From contig CADCRD010000093.1 of NCBI GenBank assembly GCA_902803725.1, positions 1-9,835 of the forward strand: a DNA stretch of 9,835 bases, in the 5' to 3' direction. Below, piece by piece: positions 1 through 8,000 of this stretch (its first letter is position 1; each line of letters opens with the position of its first letter). The DNA comes from an uncultured Eubacteriales bacterium (GTDB lineage Bacteria; Bacillota; Clostridia; Peptostreptococcales; Anaerovoracaceae). The notes beneath the pieces were generated by a model, which was not told where the DNA came from, searched no databases, and worked only from the letters and a program-made list of their open reading frames with translations. Made by a program: the position numbers and the translations under genes.

Positions 1-475
1 CTATCAGCCTTGCGCCGGCCTCATTATGCCATGAATTTTTTCTCGGAAAATGATACTCAAACAGATGGTCAAGCTCCGTCGAATTCACTAATTCGTCAAG
101 CACTTTTTTAAGAATATTCGTGCTGAGGTTTACAGGCGAAAGAGATCCCATCTCAATAGTCCCGCTTTTCCCTGAGTGAGGTAACATCGCTTCTGCGCTT
201 ATGGCACTATAAGCAACAAATGTACCACTCCCGACAGCGCTGCTCAACAGTCCCTCCTGCTCGCATTCTTTAAAAGCTCTTGACACCGTGCTGACATTTA
301 TGTCCAGAAAATCCGCAAGTTCCCTTTGCGGCGGAAGCTTTGTTCCCGGCAGCAGTACACCTTCGTTTATATCCTTACGCAAAAGATCCGTCAGTTCTTT
401 ATGTATTGATCCTTTGTCCTTTTTCAGCTGCGGTCTCCAGCTCATGGGATAATTATCGAATGAATTTACCGGCAT
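1..475 (-). CDS. MocR-type GntR-family transcriptional regulator, N-terminal part (3' end beyond window)
   Basis: Translating the minus strand from an ATG at 475 gives 158 residues before the window ends. Residues about 22-88 are a GntR-type winged helix-turn-helix: IHKELTDLLRKDINEGVL, then LPGTKLPPQRELADFL, NVSTVSRAFKECEQEGLL and VGSGTFV. The part after residue 105 (IEMGSLSP onward) matches how the fold-type I aminotransferase-like domain begins in MocR regulators, so the full protein should be about 430-480 residues and bind pyridoxal phosphate. That is known of the family; the PLP-binding lysine is not in the window. A good ribosome binding site (GAGAAGG, 483-489, 7 nt upstream) fixes the start. 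It lies 122 bp downstream of the glycosyltransferase gene on the same strand. It probably senses an amino compound or PLP adduct and controls this operon or a neighbour to the left, but the ligand is unknown. A plain GntR regulator without the aminotransferase domain is less likely given the LPPQRELADFLxxNxSTVSRAF signature. Confidence 0.9.
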   Translation of the reverse strand, partial: MPVNSFDNYPMSWRPQLKKDKGSIHKELTDLLRKDINEGVLLPGTKLPPQRELADFLDINVSTVSRAFKECEQEGLLSSAVGSGTFVAYSAISAEAMLPHSGKSGTIEMGSLSPVNLSTNILKKVLDELVNSTELDHLFEYHFPRKNSWHNEAGARLI

Positions 476-530
476 TTGCTTACCTTCTCTCTGTCTGTAT
501 CAGCCTTGTCAAACGTACTTCAAAAACAAT

Positions 531-560
531 AATATATCGGCGCTACTATCTGCCTGTCCG
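531..560 (-). promoter_or_regulatory. Weak candidate promoter for the MocR-type regulator
   Basis: On the minus strand CGGACA (555-560, four of six matches to TTGACA) is separated by 18 bp from TATATT (531-536, five of six matches to TATAAT). Transcription would start near 524 and leave a leader of roughly 50 nt before the ATG at 475. The signal is modest. The gene may instead, or also, be read through from the glycosyltransferase gene. Confidence 0.3.
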
Positions 561-566
561 AGCGCC
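539..566. repeat. Inverted repeat GGCGCT-16 nt-AGCGCC in the gap before the MocR-type gene
   Basis: Six-base arms that are exact reverse complements (539-544 and 561-566) enclose 16 nt. The repeat sits between the end of the glycosyltransferase gene and the regulator gene and overlaps the -35 and spacer of the weak candidate promoter. It could be an operator for autoregulation. It could also form an RNA hairpin, but the U-rich stretch on the minus strand starts some 10 nt beyond the stem, so a normal intrinsic terminator is unlikely. Confidence 0.35.
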
Positions 567-597
567 CGTTACAATCCATGATATGATCCATTCTGTC

Positions 598-1764
598 TTA
601 TTCACCTCGAACTGCAATCTGCTCCAGGAATTCTTTTGCCTCGGCAGTCCCTCTGCACTCTTTGAAGCTTTCGGATACTCGCTCTGCTCCGGCTTTATAC
701 TGCGGATCTTTTATGATCCTCTTCAATGCATCAAGTATGTCTTCTTCAGATATAGATTTCAGTCTGACACCCGCACTGAGTTCTTCGGTTCTTTTGGCTA
801 CAGCATCCTGCTCCGGTGTCTGAGGGAAAAGCACAAGTGGCACGCCAAAGTACAGACCTTCAGAAACAGAATTCATGCCGCAGTGAGTGATGAATGCATC
901 AGCAATCGACAATACCGCCATTTGATCAACCGATTCATATACCTGTATGTTTTCCGGAATGTCTTCGAAATGATCGGTATTTGTTCCCATAGAAATGATC
1001 ACCTGCCAGCCTGTCGGTGCGAGTGCACTGATGCAGTTGCGGTAAAATTCACGATTCTGATTCACAGTTCCCATCGAAATATAAATAGTCTTATCTGAAG
1101 TCTTTTCCACCTGTCTTGTGATCGGCCGGATGGACGGTCCGATGAAACGGTATTTTTCAGAGAACGTGTCTGAGCATGGCTGAAAGTATTTGGATGTATA
1201 CACAATGGTATTTGTATCATTGTCATTCTGAACTATATCCAGCAGACTTTTTACAGGATACCCTTTTTCGCGCAGACGCTTCAGCTGCTTGTTTATACGT
1301 GGCATTGCCATCATCATCCTGGCGATGTCCCAGACGCTCTTCTGCATATACTTCGCTGAATACTTGTTAAAAGCAAATGTCGTGGTCGAAGAGACATACG
1401 GCAGATCGTGCTTCATAGCTGCAAGTTTGCCCCAAAAAGCAACAGAGTCGGATACCACTATGTCAGGCTTGATCTCACCGATAACGCGTGCAGTCATCTC
1501 ATCAAGAGCAAGAGTAGATGAGACAAGCAGTTCGGTCGCAAATACTTTATCCTTGCCTACGCGATCCGCATTATCTTTATCCTCCATATCAAAATCATAT
1601 CCGTCGCAGCCGATGAATGTTGCACCGGCTCCTTCGATTTTATCTCTGAATTCTTCAAATGAGAAATACCAGATCTTATGCCCTGCTTCGGTAAGGGCCT
1701 TAACGAGTCCGAGCGTCGGATTGGTATGTCCGTGCGCAGGGATGCAAAACCAAGCAATCCTCAT
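598..1764 (-). CDS. GT1-family (MGT/macrolide-type) glycosyltransferase
   Basis: A cytosolic 388-residue enzyme with the two-domain GT-B layout and typical length of GT1 transferases, which move a sugar from a UDP-sugar to a small-molecule acceptor. The N-terminal motif PAHGHTNP (residues 9-16) carries His11, the likely catalytic base. Asp106 in VVSDSVAFWG fits the Asp that partners this His in OleD-like enzymes. The C-terminal donor site shows HCGMNSVSEGL (294-304) followed by PQTPEQ (314-319), where Glu/Gln contact the sugar hydroxyls. No signal peptide or membrane segment is visible. The start codon shares the ATGA overlap (1761-1764) with the upstream AbrB-type gene, so the two are probably translationally coupled. 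A GGGGAG ribosome binding site lies 5 nt upstream, inside that gene. The stop is TAA at 598-600. Relatives glycosylate macrolides, flavonoids, sterols or other aglycones. The acceptor here cannot be inferred; antibiotic or xenobiotic inactivation and modification of an endogenous lipid or metabolite are both possible. Confidence 0.92.
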   Translation of the reverse strand: MRIAWFCIPAHGHTNPTLGLVKALTEAGHKIWYFSFEEFRDKIEGAGATFIGCDGYDFDMEDKDNADRVGKDKVFATELLVSSTLALDEMTARVIGEIKPDIVVSDSVAFWGKLAAMKHDLPYVSSTTTFAFNKYSAKYMQKSVWDIARMMMAMPRINKQLKRLREKGYPVKSLLDIVQNDNDTNTIVYTSKYFQPCSDTFSEKYRFIGPSIRPITRQVEKTSDKTIYISMGTVNQNREFYRNCISALAPTGWQVIISMGTNTDHFEDIPENIQVYESVDQMAVLSIADAFITHCGMNSVSEGLYFGVPLVLFPQTPEQDAVAKRTEELSAGVRLKSISEEDILDALKRIIKDPQYKAGAERVSESFKECRGTAEAKEFLEQIAVRGE

Positions 1765-1982
1765 TTGTGCTCCCCACCTTTCTCTTCTTCAAAAGCTGAG
1801 TAAAACAATTCCGCAAAAGCTCCTTTATTTGGAATTGCGATTCCTCTTTTTTCATCACCGAGAAGCAGCAATGTGTCTCCCGGCTTTATGTCAAAAAGAT
1901 CTCTTGCCTGTTTGGGGATCACGATCTGTCCCTTCTCTCCGACTGTAGCAGTCCATGCATGTTTTCCTTCAGGTATTGCCAT
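1761..1982 (-). CDS. AbrB/SpoVT-family DNA-binding regulator
   Basis: A 73-residue protein. Residues about 8-50 form a SpoVT-AbrB swapped-hairpin domain with the clear signature KHAWTATVGEKGQIVIPKQARDLF, split as GEKGQIVIPK (15-24) and ARDLFDIKPGDTLLLLGDE (26-44). A short C-terminal helix (AFAELFYSAFEEE) follows. Such proteins dimerise and bind DNA at promoters; the same fold occurs in MazE-type antitoxins, but the next gene is a glycosyltransferase and not a toxin, so a transcriptional role is favoured. The reading frame is open further upstream, to an ATG at 2153 inside the adhesin gene. The start at 1982 is chosen because AAGGAG lies 7 nt before it, because the promoter (2019-2047) lies just upstream, and because the conserved domain begins here. 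Its TGA stop overlaps the glycosyltransferase ATG. As first gene of the operon, with a palindrome over its promoter, it is a natural candidate for autoregulator. Confidence 0.9.
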   Translation of the reverse strand: MAIPEGKHAWTATVGEKGQIVIPKQARDLFDIKPGDTLLLLGDEKRGIAIPNKGAFAELFYSAFEEEKGGEHK

Positions 1983-2000
1983 ATCATCGCTCCTTTTTAT

Positions 2001-2025
2001 GTATGATTTGTATAACATATCATAC
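2001..2025. promoter_or_regulatory. 25-bp imperfect palindrome, likely operator of the AbrB-GT1 operon
   Basis: The arms GTATGAT (2001-2007) and ATCATAC (2019-2025) are exact reverse complements. Inside them TGT (2009-2011) pairs with ACA (2015-2017). Ten of twelve base pairs match around a central T at 2013. It covers the -10 box and the expected transcription start of the promoter that reads left, so a protein bound here should block initiation. Candidate binders are the AbrB-type protein (first gene), the MocR-type regulator (third gene) or an outside repressor. Confidence 0.6.
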
Positions 2026-2047
2026 CTTACAGTGAAGAAAATGCCAA
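2019..2047 (-). promoter_or_regulatory. Near-consensus sigma-A promoter of the AbrB-GT1(-MocR) operon
   Basis: On the minus strand TTGGCA (2042-2047, five of six) is followed after exactly 17 bp by TATGAT (2019-2024, five of six). The predicted start is near 2012, giving a leader of about 30 nt to the ATG at 1982 with its AAGGAG site. The promoter lies in the 89-bp gap after the adhesin stop codon, so the operon can be transcribed independently of the adhesin. Confidence 0.7.
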
Positions 2048-2071
2048 TTTCCTGATGTTTTTTTACATTTT

Positions 2072-5000
2072 TTAATAAGATGCCGCTCTTCTTCTCGTCA
2101 GCAGCACAGCTCCGGCTGTCAGGGTGAGTATAACGCCGACGAGATACATCCATGTCGTTCCCGTTCCTCCCGTGGAAGGGAGCTCAGCTCCAGGATTGTT
2201 CCAGACTCTGATCTGCAGTGTTTTATCGTTTTGTCCTGCCACCCAGTACTGGTCGCCTTTCTTTGTGATCTCGCACGGACTGCCGCTCTGCATCGCCGAT
2301 ACACTGTCAGGACCTGTTCCTTCCGAAATGATTATCGGTATGGGCGAACCTTCGATATTGTAACCGGCAGGAGCTTTTGTCTCAACGAGCCTGTACTCTC
2401 CCTTATTCAGTTTTCCGAGATATAGGATGCCGTTCGTTCCAGTGATCCCGCTGCTCACAGGAACTGCACCTTCTTTCGGTGCTCCGGCGTCATCATTATA
2501 ATCCGATGCCTTGTACAGCGCAAAACCGGCACCTCCCTTGATCGTATCATGATCCTCATTTGTCTTCCATACAGACACTCTTGCCTTCAATTTCTCATCC
2601 GGGATGGTGATCATGTACGATCTCATTCCCGTCGAAGCATCGGTATCCTCAGTCAGCCAGCCTGAATGACCTTCACTTTCTATCTTGACTGTTCCATTAT
2701 TTTTGATCGTGAAGATCAGATCTTTACCCAGCAGTTCATAACCTGTCGGCGCACTCGTCTCTGTCAGATAGAACGTGCCCGCTCCAAGTTTCATCGTGAC
2801 ATCCGGAAGGATGCCGTTTTCATCTGAGACAACATCCTCATATCCTTCGATCGGCAAGCTGGCCTTGACTTTGTTGCCGTTTATATCCTTCACCTGTCTG
2901 TAAACCGCAAAATGCGCGCCCTTCAGCATCACAGTGCCGGGGCTCTCCTCGTCCGTTTTTCTGACCTGAAGCGCAGATGGCCTGTCTTTCACTATTATGG
3001 TAGCCACCATCGAGCCGCCCGAGCCTGAGCCTGTATTTTTCACAACTTCATACATACCTTCCGGTCCTTCTGCCGTTACATTTCCATCTTCTCCTAACGT
3101 AAACGTGATCGGAGCAGTGAGCGTCATGTATCCTTCCGGCGCCTCCTTCTCCGTAAGAGTATATGTGCCTGCCTCAAGATAAGCTATAGTTATGAGACCA
3201 TTCGTCCCTGATGTGTATTCCTCAGCTGCAACATCATGGCCTTCGCTGTCTTTAAGCGTGAATACAGCACCCGAAAGCTGAGTCGCCTGCTGCCCGGATC
3301 CCATATCCGTCTTTATGAATTCGATGCCCGGCCTGGAATTCGTTACCTCGTCCGTACGGACATTCTCATTTTGCGTCGTCTGCTCGCCCTTTTTATAGCT
3401 GACTTTGTAGTCGAATGAAGGACTGTGGCTGCCGCCTACAGGTGTGCCGCCGACTGAGAGAGTATCGCCCTCTTCTATACGTTCTACAGTAACAGTGCCG
3501 GATCCGCTGCCTCCGCCAGATCCCTGACCGCTCACATCGACTATGTCGCTGCCGTCCGCCGCAGTTACAAATCCGTCTGCGTCGACATTGATATCACCAT
3601 TTACATTGACTTCGAAAACAGTATAATCCTCGAACGGTGTACCACTCTGGAGATTGCCGAAGAAATAGTAGAGCGATTTGTTTGGCGACCTCATCTGTCT
3701 CAACGTTCCCGGAAGCATCTCATATCTGTCTTTGCTGCCGCTGCCCTTCTTCACGAACACAGCGAAATAGATAGGATCGTGGCTCTCCATAAAATCTGAG
3801 TCCGTCCAGTTCTTATCTATCGTCAGTCCCCATCCCTTCTGATTTCTGACCTGTATGTGCGGGTCATAGCCGGCTCTGACCGTTCCCGAGATCGGGATCG
3901 TTCCATGTTCACCTGATCCCTCTTTTCCTTCATCTATCCTGGTGTAACCGTCCCTGAGGCGAAGAGTATATCCTTTTGGGATTTCCTCATCTCTTTCCTC
4001 GACTTTGAACATCGTCCCCGCGATCAGTCCCCGCAGCTCCACAGTGTGATCTGCCGGGATCTTCGATATCGTACCGGTCATCGATGAAGTGAACCTCGCA
4101 ACTGCTTTATCCGCTTCCGTAAGATCGGAGAATTCAGTCTTGCCTAGCGAGACAAAGCCCGTGCCTTCTACATATTTACAGTAATTACCTTCACCATCCT
4201 TGACATAGTAGTGATAGAGATTCGCCAGCGGAAGACTGTCCGGATCCGCGTTTTCATTACCGAGATAGACCCTGAACTTGAAAGGTGTCGGATCCTGATC
4301 AGAGTTGAGGATCGTCTGCCCGTCCGAATCATACAGCTTCTTCGTTATATTCAGAGACCTCATCGCCCCTTCTCTTACATGGTTGTCAAAATCGACCTGT
4401 GGCCTGTCTCCAAGAGTATCTTCATCCGTCGAATAGTTGCGTCTCGCTGTATCACCAACATAGTTCAAAGTTTCAGCTGATTCGCATTCTTCATCATTTG
4501 CTTTTACATTGTCATAGACATCCGGATTTACACCGCACTCAACGACCTTGTATTTATCCACTCCTTCAGGCATCTCGACTTCGGCAGACTCGCCAGGCTT
4601 CAGGAAAAATACATTGCTGTAAGCTTCGCTTCCGCCCGCAGGCGTGAATGATTCTTTATACTTGACTTTGGTTTCTCTTCCCTTGTATTTGACTTTGTCA
4701 GCCTCGCCCTCGTTCTCACCCAGACGATGATGCCAGACGGTGCCGCCCTCGTCCTTGAGCGTATAGTAGATCTGGTACGGGAACTCGATCAGATCGTTTG
4801 TCGGATCATCTGTGCCTGAGAGTTTTTTGCTCAGCACAAATGTGCCCGGCTTGACAGCTGCCAGATTGAATCTCATATGTAGGTTCGACGAACCGGCACC
4901 GCGCTCCATATAGAGCATCTTCATCTTATGGTTCGAATAGTCGGTGAACACATATTGTCCGTCTTCATTCTGATGGAATTTCTCTCCGAGCTTCTGCTGG

Positions 5001-8000
5001 ATCTGCTCGTTTGACATGCCTCTGGCCTGGTAATTCTTTTTGAAAACATCATACAGTGTCGTCGTGGAAATGACAGTATCGTTCTGTGAGAATGTCACTA
5101 CACCGGTCCTGAAGTTTATGCTTCCGACCTGTGCCCTGTGGACTCCGCCCAGATCGAGCACGAGCTCATTATCGACATAGAGCCAGAAATCATCATCTCC
5201 TGAGAACTCGAATATGATGTCGTGTCCCCATGCATCCAGACCGCTCGCCGTCTGCGTGAATCCGGCCTCCATCTCCATGCCGAAGAAATAGTCGACAGTC
5301 TTTATGCTTCCTAGATTATACAGTTTCTCACCTTTTCTCGGATCGGTATCAGACAGTTCCTTTCCCAGTACATCTGTCTGGTTCGTGATGATTTTGCCAT
5401 TCTTATCTTTAAGGAAATCACCTTCGATGACGTTATTATACGGCATGAACTGACCATGCGTCCTCGTATCCTTGTATTCATCGCCACCCGACATACCGGC
5501 GATCTGGTCATAGACCGTGAAATTGCCGTTGGCGTTCAGGTGCGCAAAGTTCTGAGTACTGTCGTACTCGTAATAACCGCTCTCATTGTAGATGCTCTCA
5601 AGGAACAGGTGATCGACCGGCTTTAAATCGTTGAAGAGTGTCCCAAAAGAGACGCCTTCACTGCTGGTCAGCGATGTCCCTGCCGGATATCCGTCGTCCT
5701 TCAGATCGGTCGACAGCATCCCCTTGCCTCCGTCCTTTCCAAAGTAATCGTACTGCGCCTTAGCTCTGTTTATGCTGCTCAGTACTTCGTTGAAGTCCAT
5801 CATCTTCATCGTGATACCATGCTGATCATTCTGCAAGGTATTTACTGTTGACAGCTTGTCCGTCTGAGGTTCTTCCACCGGATCTATAACAGCGAAATAG
5901 AAGTCCTCCGCTTCGGATATCGGACATGACACTACCTTTCCGTTCTCTGTCTTGAGACCTGCATAGGAGTAATGATCATCGTCCCATGCAATTATCTTCG
6001 TGAAAGCCTCTCCGTTCTTGCGTCCAAAAAGGTTTATTCCGATCTTCTCGCGCGACATCACCTGCCCGTCGCTGACCTGCGGAGCGATATAGTTGCCGTG
6101 TTGTACGTTCTGCAGCTCGTAGTAATAGTTCGGCGTACCGTCGCTGTTGTGATACTCCGTGAATTCCCAAAGCGCGGTATTGACCGTGCTGCCTATCCAC
6201 TCTATTTTGTCGCCAGTGTCATAACACGGGATAAGGGTCCCGTTATAGTCCACTGCGAAAAATTCATATCTCTTTTTCGTATCGTTCCAGACACGTGTGT
6301 AGATAATGACCTGAGACTGTTTGCGCTCACCTTCCACCACCTTGTCATAAACATTGTTCTCATCTGAAACACTGACCTTCTTCGCATTGTAAAGATTGAA
6401 ATCATCATCCCCCAGGTCCGTTTTCTTTACGAGATTGAGCCATGTGTTGCTGCTGCCGGATGAGGAACCCCGAAAACCATCCGATGATTTACCCGAAAAC
6501 TCCAGTGCGTATCCGTTTACCATGAAATTGTATTTGCCTGAGTAAGCTCCCGTTCCCGGAACAGCCTTGATCAGAGACTTCACAGGATCAGGATCATCGG
6601 TCAGCCTGACGTTCGCCCTGTCGATTGACAGATACTTTTTCTGTCCGTCTACAGTTGTCGTAATGTAGTATTTATCCTCTTCAACAGATTCAAAAGTCCA
6701 CTCAGTTATGTCTGCTCCTTTTGCTACCAGCAGTATGCCGCTGTTGTCGATAACATCCGGCCTCATCAGCATATCCTGCCCTTTCAGCCGCGCCGATCCT
6801 GAGACCGTCTTTTCCTCATCTGTGAGAGCCGCAGAAGTCGCCCTGTCATCATGGAAGGCGATGCCAAACGACAAACCATCCAGCTCATACGGATCCTTTC
6901 TCATCTTGAATGAAGACGCGTATGTTATAAGGACGCGGGTGTTCCCCACATTTGTATTCTCATTGTAAAGTCTGATACCACCGCCGCCGTTCGAGTACTG
7001 CAGCCACTTGTCCTGACCTTTGAGTTTGAACAGGAATCTTCCGTTATCGGCGCTGACTTCGAAGATGCTGCCTCCATTGGAAACGAGATCCAGGCCGTTC
7101 GCATTCTGCGCAGTACTATGTTTCACATACATCTTCGAGCCATCCACGTATGTGTAAATGCGGTATTCGTTATTTCCTGCCTTTTCAAGATACCATGTGT
7201 CAGCTGCCAGAGGGGTGTCCTTCACAACTTCAAAGCATCCTCCGCTCTTCAGACTGTTTTTGAAATAGTATTCTGTTTCCGCTTGTGCTCTGGTAAGCGA
7301 AAAATACATTTCCTCTCCTTCTTCACCTGCAGGATCCGAGGCAGCCGATGCCAGCTCATCCAGACCGGAAACCGTCTTTATGACATGCTCTTCCGGTTCC
7401 GGCGCATCGACTATCGCATAGACAGAAAATCCCTCCGTTTCGAATGAGATCGTCACCGCCTTATCTTTTGTTTCTGTTTCAAGACCTGCGACTACTTCGG
7501 GGTTGCTCTTGCTGTCAGCAAAGTGCACCACCTTTGCTGTGTCTTCGCTGACGCTGCTGCTCTTTTTGTCAGCAAGCTCTATCTTTACATCCACAGGTGC
7601 TGCGATATCTGCTTTTTTACCCTCGGGATCCACGATCCTGATGTCGAAAAGTCTGACATACGAAGCAGTTCCTGCGTCTATACCCAAGGCAGCTTCCGAC
7701 TTAAGTACATATTCGCTATAGCCCTTCTGAGTCTTCGTTATCTCGGATACATCAAGTCCCGAGCCCTCCGGCACTCCGGCATCCTCGCCGTATGTGACGG
7801 TGACCTCGTATGCTGTCCCACCTGCGCTGATGACCGTCTTCCTTATCTGATCTGTCCCGTCTTCATCAGCATTGTTTGCAGCATCGCCTTTGTCCTGAAT
7901 CCCCTCTATGTTGCCGGATCCTTCATCCTTTGAAGCTTTCTTTTGTTCTTTTTTCTGCTCAAAGACAGTGCCGTATATCCTGCTCTTTTCAGCTTTGAAC

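Noticed and set aside
507..512. Perfect TTGACA on the minus strand before the MocR-type gene
   Set aside because: At a 16-18 bp spacing the sequence is the ribosome binding site region (GAGAAGG), with no resemblance to a -10 box.
539..566. The GGCGCT/AGCGCC repeat as an intrinsic terminator of the glycosyltransferase gene
   Set aside because: The 16-nt loop is large, the stem is only 6 bp, and the U-rich run is separated from the stem, so it is kept only as an inverted repeat.
340..1098. 252-codon open frame on the plus strand
   Set aside because: It is antisense to the MocR-type and glycosyltransferase genes, which have clear family motifs. Its translation has no recognisable domain, and its Cys/Phe/Arg-rich composition is typical of a shadow frame.
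1761..1982. AbrB-type gene as a MazE-like antitoxin
   Set aside because: No toxin gene follows. The downstream partner is a full-length glycosyltransferase, so a toxin-antitoxin pair is not supported.
2050..2071. Possible terminator after the adhesin (ATGT, A-run, ACAT)
   Set aside because: A 4-bp AT-only stem followed by no U tract on the minus strand would not form a stable intrinsic terminator. How adhesin transcription ends is not visible.
1983..2153. Longer N terminus for the AbrB-type protein starting at 2153
   Set aside because: It would overlap the adhesin C terminus and span the strong promoter and palindrome. The AAGGAG site and the conserved domain both support the start at 1982.
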